Notes: generated from the sequence alone by a model not told the origin. 64,000 nt of DNA from Branchipolynoe longqiensis (GCA_030323885.1 CM059196.1:38119535-38183534); one strand, 5' to 3'; shown: positions 29,662 through 41,220, numbered from the stretch's first letter. A program made the numbers and translations.

Positions 29662-29986
29662 GGTCTGGAGTTCGGTTCCTGGTCGAGTCAAACCAATGAC
29701 TTTAAAATTGAGCACTGCACCATGGGGGGTGAGGGGTGGAGGTGGAAGGGAAGGGGGTGGATGAGGGGGTGCTAAGGGGGAGAGGCAAAGACTGGTTAGC
29801 TCAGTGTCAGGATAATGTGACTGAGTGGGATATCGGGTCATGGTGCCAGTGGCCTGATTTTCCAGTGGAGCAGCACTATAAAGTTGCCATGAGTGTGCAC
29901 TGGTCACAAGTCGGTACCCATCCTGATATGATCTGAGATGTTGCCAGGTTGTAAAACTCCAACAACCAACCAATCAACCAACCAAC
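29662..29986 (+). mobile_element. SINE-A with core replaced by G-rich sequence
   Basis: GGTCTGGAGTTCGGTTCCTG (B box), GAGTCAAACCAATGAC, then about 75 bp of GGGGTGGAGGTGG-type sequence where the core should be. Normal SINE-A from GACTGGTTAGCTCAGTGTC to CAACAACCAACCAATC. Confidence 0.85.
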
Positions 29987-30029
29987 TTTTCTTAGATTGC
30001 TGGAGAGGTTATTCTCATAAATAGATGAC

Positions 30030-30240
30030 ATATAGTTGTTCTATAAAAGCAACACAAAAAAGAGAGAAACAAGAAGACAGGGACAAAAGTAGAAGAAAGC
30101 GAACAAAGTAACAATGGGGAATAAACAAAAAAGAAAAAAGAAAAAGGAAAACAACGAGAACAAAATTAAAAAAAGAGGATGAAATGAAAGAAAAATAGAT
30201 GAAAACAATAAAATAAAATAAAAACAAAGTTCTGAAGAAC
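30030..30240. repeat. A-rich, purine-biased low-complexity tract
   Basis: AAAGAAAAAAGAAAAAGG-type sequence. No gene. Confidence 0.85.
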
Positions 30241-31784
30241 ACCAAGTGATTTCCGGAGCCTGACGGATTTCGAGAAACCGGAAGTCATGTTAGCAGGTCA
30301 TGACAAGAACATCCTGATTGTTCCCGGGTCTTCTATTGCTACACACTAGCACCACTGTGAATATATCACGCTTTATATAATAACGCACAGCTTTCTTTCA
30401 TCCAATTTCGAAGAGGGGCACCTGATCGCTGACGGTGCGCCTGCGCACTTGATTCCTTGTCTGCACGGCATGGAGTTTACTGGTTAATATTGTGACCTAG
30501 TTATTGTACCTGACTAGGACAATGGTGGGTAAGTTGAACCTCCCGCCACTCCACCTTTAGACGTGGTGTTGTGGCAGACGACATTGCCGGCTGACCATCT
30601 CAGTGACGTACACAGTAAGTGTACACCTACAGTGTCACGTGGCTCCAATAGACAATGACGTCACACAGGAAGTGTGTCCCGCGGTGTCGGGTGGGAACTG
30701 TAGGTGAGGCGGAGCACGGTGGTGGCGCCATCAGTTTGTGTTATTTTCAGTAAAACCTCTGTAAGTCGGTCCCATGGTCGGTCGATTTAGAGAGGTTTTA
30801 CTGTAGTCTACCGTGTCTTTTCCACCATTAGGGGTCCTTGTCCAAGATAGCTCACTCCACCATATTATTATTTTCTTTTATCTCATTATTGGCCTATTCA
30901 ATTCACATCAATACTTTGTGCTACACTTTTTGTAGCTGTCCATTGCCACTGATATAATTTGTTTAGTGCTATAAAGTCCACGGCTGGAATCTGTGGTTGT
31001 GTAGGCAGGCTATGGTGAAATCAATACAGGCAAAAAGAGAAAGGAAGAGTATAAAGAGTGAAAGTAGGGAGAGAGCCAAACCCTCAGGTTGATTATTTAT
31101 AGTGGTACATGGATCTGGTATGGCATACCACCTGTCCGTATTCTCCAATGAGAATCAAGCATCTACAGTTCTACCAATGAACATCAAGCATTCCTGTGTC
31201 CCCATGGTTAGTGCTCTGCCCACTACCACCATGTGGCGTGGCTCCCTTGGCCATCACCTGCTGTGAGCTGAGTGTGTGGTGATCCATGACTAACAGACGG
31301 GGGAGGGGGTAGTGAGTAAAGCTCCAAGTGGCCTTTACACACTATTTGACTAACAGACAATGACTATTGACCAATGAATCAAGCACCACCAGCAACTACA
31401 TAAACATTTATGCACCCCGCCCTATGTACCTTTTTCACCAATAGACTGTAGTAGTCTGTACATGAACCCCACTACTACGGCATGGCGGCAGACACTACGC
31501 CGCACACCTACGCAGTTACACTGAACTGCGCTACGTGCCGGAAGGCTAGCCACCGGGCAGACCCCCGATGGGTCTGCCCTCTACTGCGTGTGGCTAGCTC
31601 ACCCCGTACATACCTATAGAGGCGACATGGGACCTGGCGAGTTAGGGGGTGGGTCAGTTGACTGTTGATGCCGCGGAGAGTAGAGAGGTTTTGTAATAAA
31701 CCAGGTTGAAGGGTACTGATACTGAATCTTGGCATTCTTCCGTGAGTGCGTGGCACAGTATGGGGAAGACCGTGAGCCATCACA
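30241..31784. other. Unassigned region, partly unique-looking
   Basis: No supported exon. It holds a CpG-containing block (about 30420-30730) with GCGCCTGCGCAC, and 31080-31760 has no repeat family I can name. This is one of the few stretches that might be host unique DNA. Confidence 0.35.
30745..30807. repeat. Short hairpin with CAGTAAAACCTCT ends
   Basis: CAGTAAAACCTCT and AGAGGTTTTACTG enclose about 33 bp containing GTCGGTCCCATGGTCGGTC. Such ends resemble those of pogo/Tc1-type MITEs. Confidence 0.65.
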
Positions 31785-32425
31785 TTGTTGCTGTGACCAG
31801 GATCCTGTACAAGCTACATGCTGTATAGTTGTTGAACCTACCCTGTGTATGTAAGTGCGTTACCTTGCCTGTGTGTATGTAATTGTAAGCATTAAAAGAC
31901 TTACAATTCGAGGGGGACGAGTGTAGTGGTCTGCACTGACCTCTCAGGCAAGGAGCCACATAGACAGGTAGGCGTGGGTAGTGTGTTGATATCAGAGAGC
32001 CTAGGTGGTGTAATGGTTAGCACAGTGGCCCGGAATGCAAAGAGATGTGGGTTTGAGTCCTGCTCTAGGCACAATATTTCACATTTTCATCACCCCCACG
32101 ACACTGGTTGCCGAGACCATGATCCTGTACAAGGTACGCGCTGTATAGTTTTTGAACCTACCCTGTGTATGTAAGTGCATTGCCTTGCCTGTGTGTATGT
32201 AATTGTAAGCATTAAAAGACTTACAATTCCAGGGGGACGAGTGTAGTAGTGTGCACTGACCTCTCAGGCAAGGAGCCGCATAGACAGGTAGGCATGGGTA
32301 GTGTGTTGAGATCAGGGAGCCTAGGTGGTGTAATGGTTAGCACACTGGCCCGGAATGCAAACAGATGTGGGTTCGAGTCCTGCTCTAGGCGCAATATTTC
32401 CCATTTTCATCACCCCCACGACAAG
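31785..32425 (+). mobile_element. SINE-B tandem array, ~321-bp unit, two copies
   Basis: Units run from CCTGTACAAGCTACATGCTG via TAAGCATTAAAAGACTTACA, GACCTCTCAGGCAAGGAGCC, AGACAGGTAGGCGTGGGTAG to the tRNA-like part (CTAGGTGGTGTAATGGTTAG, GTGGGTTTGAGTCCTGCTC) and CATTTTCATCACCCCCACGA. The GAGTGTAGT start recurs at about 31919 and 32239. The tRNA-like part is inside the unit. Confidence 0.9.
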
Positions 32426-32627
32426 ACCATTTGCATTCACCCACCAATGCGTTTTATGAGAATATTTTACAGTGTGTTGCAGCATTTGTCATGAGGGCTG
32501 GAAGACCAGGACATAGGCACTGGCATGTTATTTAGAGAAATAAAATAAAAGTGCGACAAAAAAAGTTGTGCATGGATATAGTCATGACAACTTATTTTCA
32601 TCATTTTCAATGTTGTATCGTTGTGAT

Positions 32628-32957
32628 GGTTGGTTGTTGGAGTTTTAAGTCCTGGCAGCATCTATGGTTATATCAGCACGGGTACCGACTTCTGACAGTG
32701 CGCCCTCATGGTGACTTCATAGTGATGCCCCACTGGGAGACCAGACCCCCAGCACCAGAACCTGATATCCCACTCAGTCACATTATCCTGACACTGAGCC
32801 AACCAGTACTTGCCCTGTCTTAATAATGCCAAATGCTTGACTAGGAAGCGACAAGTATAAATTTGTAAGTCGTTGGTTTCAATTGACCAGGGGACCGAAT
32901 TCCACGATCTAAAAAAACGGGAGACGGACGCTCAACTCATTCGGCCATCCCGTCTGG
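32628..32957 (-). mobile_element. SINE-A, full length
   Basis: Tail GGTTGGTTGTTGGAGTTTTA at left, centre GCGCCCTCATGGTGACTTCA, core TTGCCCTGTCTTAATAATGC, head inverse ACTCATTCGGCCATCCCG. Confidence 0.9.
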
Positions 32958-33064
32958 TCCCCTTGTTATGTGTAGTAATGGAGTGCAACCATTAATGTTA
33001 TTGGAAGCTGATTTCTCCTAATGGGAAGAATGAGAGCAGGCTGGGCAACAGAGCGGATACATAT

Positions 33065-33419
33065 TTAAAGCTGCATGGTCCGATGACATCATCAAATTTT
33101 CAAAACAAAAACAATTATCTAGATTTGATTCGACATATCTAACTTTGATACTGGTGCACTTATTAAACATTTGTCGTCACATGTAAGGGAATATTGAGGT
33201 AATTGAATAGAACCTGTTACTGCAGAAGCTTAAGGTGTTAGAGTTTTGGCAAGCCTGCCAAAATTAATTTAGCATGTTTGCACTTCAAATATCTCAAAAG
33301 TTTGCCATTTAAGATAAAAGTTACTTCAAACTAAACTGAGGTAGATTATAATGATCAACCTAATATGCTTATCTCAGAAAATGAGAGAAACTCAAAAGCA
33401 TCGGACTATGCAACTTTAA
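33065..33419 (-). mobile_element. MITE-T, complete, TTAA on both sides
   Basis: TTAA (33065-33068), AGCTGCATGGTCCGATG, inner body, CATCGGACTATGCAACT, TTAA (33416-33419). About 350 bp and non-coding. TTAA duplication is typical of piggyBac-type elements. Confidence 0.92.
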
Positions 33420-33792
33420 TACCGGCTTGAAGATAAAATCTTTGCACAAACACTTGCTACATATAAACACACATTTATATCCCACTGAGAGAGGAGGGGA
33501 AAGCCACTCTTCTGATTGTTTGTAGATGCCCATACATTTATTATACTGATGACATCAATTTTTCTTTTTTTTAAACCTAGCAAATCGCATCCAGCTTTTA
33601 AACATCGTTGAATTGTGGCAGTACTTGAGACCATTACCAAAGCCTGGTCGACACTACGCGACAATCACCACTAAGATTGCAGAGTTGTTAAGCGAACATT
33701 CCATTGACACGACAAAAGAAAATATACAATATGTTACATGCGAAGCCATTACTGGACATTGTGTTATTTGCAACGAGGGTAATTCACAGTGT
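33420..33792. other. Unassigned; open frames on both strands
   Basis: Minus frame 33416-33664 (82 codons, GCDLLGLKKRKIDVISI) and plus frame 33613-33807 (ATITTKIAELLSEHSID) have less biased composition than most here, but I do not recognise either. Splice-site logic is not convincing. Confidence 0.3.
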
Positions 33793-33852
33793 GAGGGCCT
33801 GTCCTGATATAACCTTAGATGTTGCCAGGACGTAAAACCCCAATGACCAACC
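33793..33852 (+). repeat. SINE-A tail fragment
   Basis: CTGTCCTGATATAACCTTAG, ATGTTGCCAGGACGTAAAAC, CCAATGACCAACC. Confidence 0.85.
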
Positions 33853-34014
33853 ACAGTGCGGGGGAAAAAGAACACCGAATGCCCCGCCACCTATCGTTTC
33901 AGGCACTAACTATTTCCAAACCGAATTCCACCTGTTGCATTATAAAATGAACTCGCCACTATCCTGGCTATGAATGGCTTCCTCAGTCACTCTCGTTACA
34001 GAATCAGAACAGGT

Positions 34015-34503
34015 GTTGCAGTTTCAGCGGCACACCAGTTTGTGACACAATGGATGTGAGGGACACATCCATTGTCAATGGCCGTGAGCAAATCTTCATA
34101 CAGAAGAAGTGAAATATCTCTACAACCACACCACCTAGAAACAAATCCCTTGGTACACATATAGAAAACATGTGTACCAAAAAGACTATATTAAATTGAT
34201 AAGGGTAGGGTTCTGGATTTCTATTAATTTTGAATAAAACTAATGTTTTGCACTGCGCATACTGTCAAACTCAAGGCATTGTCAATGGTCGTGAGCAATG
34301 TTCATACAGAAAATACAGCAAAAGTAAAATATCTCTAAAACCACACCACCTAAAAACAAAACGCTTGGTACACATATAGAAAACATCTGTACCAAAAACA
34401 TTATATTAAATTTATAAGGTTAGTGACGATGCTGTTCGATTTTGACGCATGCGCAGAAGCGATGTGTCCCTCGCAAACTGGTGTGCCACTGAAATTGCAA
34501 TAC
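34015..34503. mobile_element. ~490-bp TIR element with internal direct repeat
   Basis: Left TGCAGTTTCAGCGGCACACC, AGTTTGTGA; right is the inverse, TGGTGTGCCACTGAAATTGC. Inside, about 140 bp is repeated (34074-34210 and 34277-34425): TGGTACACATATAGAAAACA, ACCACACCACCTA. A block near 34230 (TTTTGAATAAAACTAATGTT) resembles part of the elements at 39516 and 48704. Confidence 0.85.
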
Positions 34504-34624
34504 AGGCGTGGTGTGGGACAGGATTAGCCGCTCGAGCCACCCACCCTACAAAGCCAACATACCACGTTATTCTAAGACTTTCCAATGGTTTATTTTGACA
34601 ATGGATTTAATGCTTCTGTTTTCA

Positions 34625-34895
34625 ACTCTTCAGGCAATGGATGGTTGCAACCGTATCCGACACCATGCCTAGAGCGGCACTCAAACCCATCATTCTGCCA
34701 TTCTGAGACAAGCATCTCCACCATTGGACAACCTAGGGTCCCTGATGCTATCAGTCTATAACCCCGCATACCCGCCCATGTGGCTCCACGTCTAGTGTGT
34801 CTGATGCAGTCAGCTTTACATATAAATAAAAAGGTGCTTTCATATATATATGTCTGAGTGCAATTGTTGCAATAACTGCATTGTGTAATAAATGT
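34625..34895 (-). mobile_element. SINE-B, diverged
   Basis: TGCCTAGAGCGGCACTCAAA (B-box inverse), GACAACCTAGGGTCCCTGAT, CATACCCGCCCATGTGGCTC. The 3' part is decayed. Confidence 0.7.
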
Positions 34896-34949
34896 GAGGT
34901 TAGTATTGCCGGTATCCAACTATGGTATCAGGGCCTGCGAGTAAAAAAA

Positions 34950-35298
34950 AGAGGAAAGATTGTTTTATTTAACGATGCCTCTAGAGCGCGTGGATTTTTA
35001 TCATTGGCTATTGGACATCAAACATATTGCCATTCTGACCCATTTCTTCAGAGGAAATCTGCTGCTGCTGCCACATAGGCTACTCTTTCCGAAAAGCAGA
35101 AAGGCTTATTTTATATGCACTTTCCCTCAGACAGGACAGCACATACCACAGCCTTTGATAAACCAGTTGTGGACCACTGGTTGGAATGGAAAATAACCCA
35201 AACTGCAAATATGTCGACTGAGCAGGATCGATTGGATGACCCACATCTACACAGCTGGACCCGCTACTGCCTGAGCTACGTCCCGCTCCTCCGGCCTG
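34950..35298 (-). mobile_element. SINE-F, near full length
   Basis: GATTGTTTTATTTAACGATG, TCATTGGCTATTGGACATCA, GCTACTCTTTCCGAAAAGCA, AACCAGTTGTGGACCACTGG; the right end is the inverse of a tRNA-like head GGGACGTAGCTCAGGCAGTA. Confidence 0.87.
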
Positions 35299-35850
35299 CG
35301 AGTCATGACCCAATTCCAGAGTGACAATTCACACCACTCCTACGGCCCATCCATATAATTAGAATGAATTGAAAACCCCCATTTATTATTTAATCTATTC
35401 TAGCTTTATAGGCATATCCATTAAAGCATGACGTCACACAAACCTTCCAATGCCATTATTTTACAAACCAATCGTTCAGTGGCAATACAACGTCAGAAAA
35501 CGGCGCCATTCAATAGTGACGTATCTGAACTGTGCATACATTACCCATGATCCATTGCTGTTCAGCTGGCCTATAAACATGGATGTCGATTTGCTAACTG
35601 GCATTGCTAGCAATAAGGTAGGAGTTTGCGCGTATTTGTCAGTGTCAGATAGTGTTTGCCCAGGTTTAAACTTACTAATAATTCACCGAGCGGTTTGTAG
35701 GGTGATTCCTTACTGCATGGGGATCATGGAGTACACACTCACCCACTCACCCACCCACATTCACCCACCCACCCACACCCGCACACCAAATTATTCTGAC
35801 TAGGGCATGGTCTACGCATTAGTGTAAAACACATGAATCAGCAATAAAGT
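35299..35850. other. Unassigned region
   Basis: No gene. ACCC-rich simple repeat at 35739-35785. Confidence 0.35.
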
Positions 35851-36174
35851 TAGTTAGTTGGAGTTTTACGTCCTGGAAACATCGAAGGTCAAATCAGGAT
35901 GGGTACCAACATGTGACAGTGCACACTCATTGCGACATCATAGTGCTGCCTCACTAGGAAATCAGGCCGCTGGCACCATCGCCCGATATCCCACTCAGTC
36001 ACATTATCCTAGCACCTAGCTAACCAGTCCTTGCCCTATCCTGACAATGCCAACCACCAGGCTAGGTAGCAACAAGTATCAATATTAAAGTCATTGGTCT
36101 GACTCGACAGGGAATTGAACTCCCGACCTTCCGCACGGGAAGCCAGCGCCCTACCATTTCAGCCACCACGCCCG
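35851..36174 (-). mobile_element. SINE-A, full length
   Basis: Tail GTTGGAGTTTTACGTCCTGG, core TTGCCCTATCCTGACAATGC, head inverse GCGCCCTACCATTTCAGCCA, CCACGCCCG. Confidence 0.9.
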
Positions 36175-36524
36175 TTCCTGCACAAAGAAAGGAAAATAAC
36201 TTTTCTTGTTTTCCCCCACAACTGTGTATTCTCAACAAATATTTTCCCCGCCAATGTTGATGTCAATGTGAATTGTTGGTGACAGGGACCTACCTAACTT
36301 TGCGCATGCGTCATTGTCAGGGAGACGTGTGTCTGCGTCAGAAGCTTTTAGGGTGATTGCTGTTGTAAGGTTCCCAATAGCACATCTGTATGATCTGCCA
36401 TCCCGGGTTGCAGTATCCACCAGAGGTATTAAACTTCAACCCAGGTCACCGGAACAAGATGGCCGACTCACTAAGACTAAGAGCGCTGGGCAGCTAGCTT
36501 CCCATGCGGGACGTTGTGGCCACT
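36175..36524. other. Unassigned spacer
   Basis: No recognised feature. Confidence 0.35.
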
Positions 36525-36851
36525 GGATTCAGTGGCCTGAATTGGTAGAGCGCAGGTCACATGTGCAGTATATCGAGAGTTCAATTCACGGTCGAGTCAA
36601 ACCAATGACTTACTAAATTGATACTTTTTGCTTCCTAGGTTGGCGCTTGGCATTAATAAGATAAGGCAAGAACTGGTTAGCTCAGTGTCCTGATAATTTG
36701 AATGAGTGAGATATCGGGTCATAGTGTTGGCAGCCTGATTTCCCAGTGGGGCAGCATTATAAAATTGCCATGAGTGCGCACTGTCAGAAGTCAGTACCCG
36801 TCCTGATATGACCTTAGATGTTGCCAGGACGTAAAATTCCAACAACCATCC
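36525..36851 (+). mobile_element. SINE-A, full length
   Basis: Head AGTGGCCTGAATTGGTAGAG, core TTGATACTTTTTGCTTCCTA, tail TTAGATGTTGCCAGGACGTA, CCAACAACCATCC. Confidence 0.9.
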
Positions 36852-36856
36852 AACTG

Positions 36857-37128
36857 TTGTAGGTTACAACCCTGACCGAGTCAAACCAATGACTAACAAA
36901 ATTGATACTTGTCGCTACCTAGCCCATCACTTGGCCTTAATAGGATAGGGCAAGGACTGATTTGCTCAGTATCATGATAATGTGGCTAAGTGGGATATCG
37001 GGTCATGGTGCCAGTGGCCTCGGTGTCCCAGTGGGCACTGTTCTATATAATGTCGCTATGAGTGTGACCCGTCGTCACAAGTCGATACTTATTTTGATAT
37101 CAATTTGGATGTAGCTAGGATGTAAAAC
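36857..37128 (+). mobile_element. SINE-A, head-truncated, older
   Basis: GACCGAGTCAAACCAATGAC, TTGATACTTGTCGCTACCTA, CACTGTTCTATATAATGTCG, GGATGTAGCTAGGATGTAAA. Confidence 0.85.
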
Positions 37129-37399
37129 CACACCAAAAACAAGAAAGAAAACAATTTAACCTAGTTTCTGGCTGGTGGGTGGTATTCGAACTGTTCACGA
37201 ACACTATTCTTGTTCTCAACGGTGTAAACTGCTTCGTTCAGTTTGCACGCCAAGCCAGGAGAATCTCATTTACCTGTTTACCTGCTAGCTTCCTAACCAT
37301 TAGGCTGTCTATGCCCCCTGATGCAATATTAACTGACCCATGACAACATGTCTGTTTGACATTTCATCTGTGGAGATGAGTCCCCCCTGAAATCATAAA
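37129..37399. other. Spacer with SINE-B fragment
   Basis: CTTCCTAACCATTAGGCTGT and CCCTGATGCAATATTAACTG at 37289-37335 fit a degraded minus SINE-B. Confidence 0.5.
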
Positions 37400-37404
37400 T
37401 CTTG

Positions 37405-37946
37405 CATGTATGATCGCAAATATCCAGGGTAGCACTCCCATTACAACTGAAGTAAAGGAGATTACCTCAATGAACCTAATGTAATATATTTATCTACTTA
37501 CAATTGCAAATATCAACGGTAGTGTGCACCCATTACAATTGAAGTAAAGTAGATTACCCCAATGAACCTAATATAATATATTTATCTACTTACAATTGCA
37601 AATATCAACGGTAGTGTGCACCCATTACAATTGAAGTAAAGTAGATTACCCCAATGAACCTAATATAATATATTTATCTACCTACGATTTCAAATATCAA
37701 TGGTAGTGTGCACCCATTACAATTGAAGTAAAGTAGATTACCCCAATGAACCTAATATAATATATTTATCTACTTGCGATTGCAAATATCAACGGTAGTG
37801 TGCACCCATTACAATTAACGTAAAGTAGATGACCCTAACCAACGTAATATATTTATCTATTTACGATTGAAAATATGCAGGGTAGTACACATCCATTGAA
37901 ATTGAAGTAAAGTAGATTATTCCGACCAACCTAATATATTTATCGA
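37405..37946. repeat. 92-bp tandem repeat, ~6 copies
   Basis: GCAAATATCAACGGTAGTGT recurs at 37506, 37598, 37690 and 37782, exactly 92 bp apart, with diverged edge copies at 37416 and 37869. Units also carry TTGAAGTAAAGTAGATTACC. Confidence 0.95.
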
Positions 37947-38315
37947 ATTAAAATGTATATAAGTACAATTTATCTAAGTAAAATTTATCTAAGTAAAATT
38001 TATCTAAATAAAAACATGCCAATTTCATTTTGGCACGCAGGTTGGAATGTTGGACACCATGGGTTGAGTGATATGTTCTATTACATTGGTTATGTTGGCC
38101 TAGCTAACATGATTAATTCGCTAACGAGACGCAGGGTGCGGTGAAGGTGGTAATAGATGTAGTCACCTCATGCTCACTTGCCTGCCGGAGCTCAAGCCAT
38201 CCAGTTCGCTTTTATCTAAGTAAAATTTATCTAAATAAAAAGATGCCAATTTCATTTTGGCACACAGGTTGGAATGTTGGACACCATGGGTTGAGTGATA
38301 TGTTCTATTACATTG
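37947..38315. repeat. TTTATCTAAGTAAAA repeat and 100-bp duplication
   Basis: Short (AATTTATCTAAGTAA)n block at 37965-38015. The sequence ATGCCAATTTCATTTTGGCA through TGTTCTATTACATTG at 38016-38088 returns at 38243-38315. Confidence 0.88.
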
Positions 38316-38468
38316 ACTTAGTATTCCCTTCTATTTGACAATAGGGGCCTACATGTTTAATAAGCGCAGCAGGATCTTAGTTGGATATGTAGAATCAAAT
38401 CTTGGCAGGTGCTCTGGTTTAGACAATGTGATGCTTTAATCGCACTATGCAGCTTTAATCATAACGCG
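38316..38468 (+). repeat. MITE-T 3' half
   Basis: TTAGTATTCCCTTCTATTTG, GTTGGATATGTAGAATCAAA and the end GCACTATGCAGCTTTAA. Confidence 0.8.
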
Positions 38469-38472
38469 GGAC

Positions 38473-38800
38473 CGGACGCGGTGGCCAAATCGATAGAGCG
38501 CAAGCTTCCCCTGTGGAAGGTCGGGAGTTCGAATTCCAGCTGCGTCAAACCAATGACTTATACAATTAATAATTGTCGCTACCTAGCCTGGTGCTCGGCA
38601 TTAATAGGATAAGACAAGGACTGGTTAGTACAGTGTCAGGATAATGTGACTGTGTGGAGTATTGGGTCATGGCACTGGTGGCCTGGTCTCCCAATGTGGC
38701 AGTACTATAAAGTCACCATGAGAGCGCACTGTCAGAAGTCAGTACCCATCGTAATATGACCATAGATGTTGCTAGGATGTAAAACAACAACAAACAAACA
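38473..38800 (+). mobile_element. SINE-A, full length
   Basis: Head GGACGCGGTGGCCAAATCGA with B box GGGAGTTCGAATTCC, core AATAATTGTCGCTACCTAGC, tail ATAGATGTTGCTAGGATGTA and AACAACAAAC repeats. Confidence 0.9.
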
Positions 38801-39160
38801 TAATACTGCGGTATAGACGGATACAGGAGGGGGGTTGCGTGGATAATATAATATTTACTGATAAGTTTGGCTTCAGTAGTCATCCCTCCTCGCATTCAGT
38901 CTCTGTGTTCTAGTATTTACAGAGAGTGCGTGTACCAGGTAATGTTTTAATGAGAACATCAAATGGCTACGCCAAAGGGGGAAACAAAGAACTTCAAAGG
39001 CTGCCTGAATCTGATAAACAGCTCTGCTAAATTAAATATGTAGCTTTTCTTTAATTTAATGCATCAGTTGTTCTTGTTTTCCTTTCGCAAATTAAGAAGG
39101 AATGTTTATATGGAAGGGAAAGTATGGGTGAGAATAGGTTGGGTGTCCACTTTCTATGTT
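38801..39160. other. Unassigned spacer
   Basis: No recognised feature. Confidence 0.35.
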
Positions 39161-39307
39161 TTCAGGTCATGGGATTTATAGCAATGGGGGTTCAAATCCT
39201 GGCTGCGTTAAACCAATGACCACCTACCCTGGCACTCGCCATTACTAGGATAGGGCAAGGAGCAATGGTGCGGAAGACCCATTGTCCGCAGTTGAACTTT
39301 CTCCTGC

Positions 39308-40390
39308 TTAAAGTTGCATAGTCCGATGGTCTTGAATTCCTGCAATTTTCTGGGATAAATGAAGTAGATTGATCATTATAATCTACTTTGCTTTATTTTT
39401 GATTAAATGGCTAACTTTGAAGATATTAGAAGCGTAAGCGTGAAATTTAATTTAGGCAAGTATGCCAAATCTCCATATCCTTCTGCAGAAACAGGTTCTA
39501 TTAAATTGCCTCCCTATAGACTACATCACGGTTCCAGCGGTGTGGTGCACTGTGGGATGCGTCAGAGCAAAACAAACCCGCAAGAAGCACATGGCACATG
39601 CTAATACACTGGGTGAGGTTATGAAATGTGCTAGTTTCAGCTCATCTCAGCTCTTGTTTGAAACAGAATACAAACTAAAAAAATATATATAATAAATTAA
39701 GATATTAATCTTTTATCCAGCGTTGCATTTACATCAATATAATCAGCACATCTTATGCTATGTGCATTTAGATTTAGACAAATCTAGGCACTCAGACTAG
39801 TGTTAGAGCCATAGCCAGAATCAGTTTTACTTATTTTATTCATGTTTTTATTTATATCCTATGGTTAATAACATATGTAGAAATAGAAAAGGAGTAGAGT
39901 TAATCAGATATTAGTTTTATATTTCTTTGAAACAAGTTTTTGTCGACACAATTAACATTTTAATATTGAGAACAAGAATTACTTCTGGCTAATCAATTGT
40001 GACGTAAACATCAGCCTGTAAAGTGACTAAAATTGTATGTTTCTTAGCTCAAAATGCTTAGATATGGAGAGTTGTGTCTTAAACATATTCATTATATTAT
40101 TATATTGCATCCTTCCATCGATGTTTGTGCCAAATTGTTATGTATTTCTATTTATTTTGAATAAAATCGAAGTTTTGCTCTACGCGTATCGGCAAACTCA
40201 ATGGCTGTACACATTTAGTTTGCTCCCAATGCCGTTTTCAGTCGGAAGCGTGATGTAGTCTGTTCCCTTGTGTTGTGACAAATGCTTAATAAGTGCACCA
40301 GTATCTAAGTTGGATATGTAGAATCAAATTTATATAATTGTTTTAGTTTTGAAAAGTTTATATTTACATCGGACTATGCAGCTTTAATCA
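39308..40390 (+). mobile_element. MITE-T, complete, carrying a nested TIR element
   Basis: TTAA 39308-39311, AGTTGCATAGTCCGATGG...CATCGGACTATGCAGCT, TTAA 40387-40390. The normal ~330-bp MITE-T body is interrupted at 39516-40263. Confidence 0.9.
39516..40263. mobile_element. ~750-bp TIR element nested in MITE-T
   Basis: Left ATAGACTACATCACGGTTCC, right GGAAGCGTGATGTAGTCT (inverse). The MITE-T sequence is continuous on either side (TCTATTAAATTGCCTC before, TTGTGACAAATGCTTAATAA after). A second copy is at 48704-49476. AT-rich, no transposase recognised. Confidence 0.8.
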
Positions 40391-40405
40391 ACAAATACAA
40401 TATAA

Positions 40406-41220
40406 CAAAATTTAGAAAAAAGAGAAAGAGGGGCGGAGAGAAAGAGGAGGATGAGGGAAGTCAGTGACGTACACACAAGGATGGATGACACAAGATTTAT
40501 AGGGAGATTAATTTAAAAGAAATCTAGCCTAACCGCACAGAGATTAAGATAGCAAATGCTGAAAAGGCATTCTTATTAAGTCACGTGCTTTGACTCTTCA
40601 CTGTGGCTGATGTTTTACAAAAGGCATGGCTTCCGGCCTGAATAACAATGATTAGCTAAAACACACAGAACCATGATGTATGTAAAGTGCAAGAAGGGGG
40701 TGGGTGTGGAGGGTAGACGGTGCTTAATATTTAATCAGAAGTAAAAGACTGAGGTTCACAAGGGGTCATATTAAAAGATTGACTGAGATTAGAGATTGAA
40801 CAGAGAGGAAACAAGATGAAATGATGATTAATCTATTCGCTGGATCTCAGTAGTGGAGGTTTAAGGACCCCCCCCCCACCCACCCAACCATATTCTCCGC
40901 TAAGAGTCATGACATCGTTGTAGTCTTTGTTGGAATGAACAAATATGAGGAGTGGAAGGCCGGGGAATAAAAATGTTTAATAATAATATTGCGATGTTGA
41001 TTAATGTGGCGTTTTCTTCTGTAGCGCCGTGATGCATGCTGGGTACTTACTGGCTGGCTGTATTATACCGGGTCTCTGTGTGGTGCTCGGTCTCTGTTTG
41101 CAGGAACTCCAGTTATACAGCATCAGTGAGGGACGTGATGCAAAGTCGGGAAGACACTCCGCGACAACTCCAAGAAACGGTGCTGTGAACAATCGAATAC
41201 GTTCTTAAGACTCACTGTTT
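40406..41220. other. Unassigned region
   Basis: No supported gene. C-rich run at 40870-40882. Confidence 0.35.

Larger units (their letters stand above)
39165..40405 (+). mobile_element. SINE-E split by a MITE-T insertion
   Basis: SINE-E body 39165-39311 (GGGGTTCAAATCCTGGCTGC, ATAGGGCAAGGAGCAATGG, TTCTCCTGCTTAA) resumes after the MITE at 40387 as TTAATCAACAAATAC. Joined at the shared TTAA, the tail reads as in intact SINE-E copies. Confidence 0.85.

Noticed and set aside
31508..32494. Small host proteins (frames with GGVMVSTLARNA)
   Set aside because: The frames recur in every SINE-B copy and come from its tRNA-like part.
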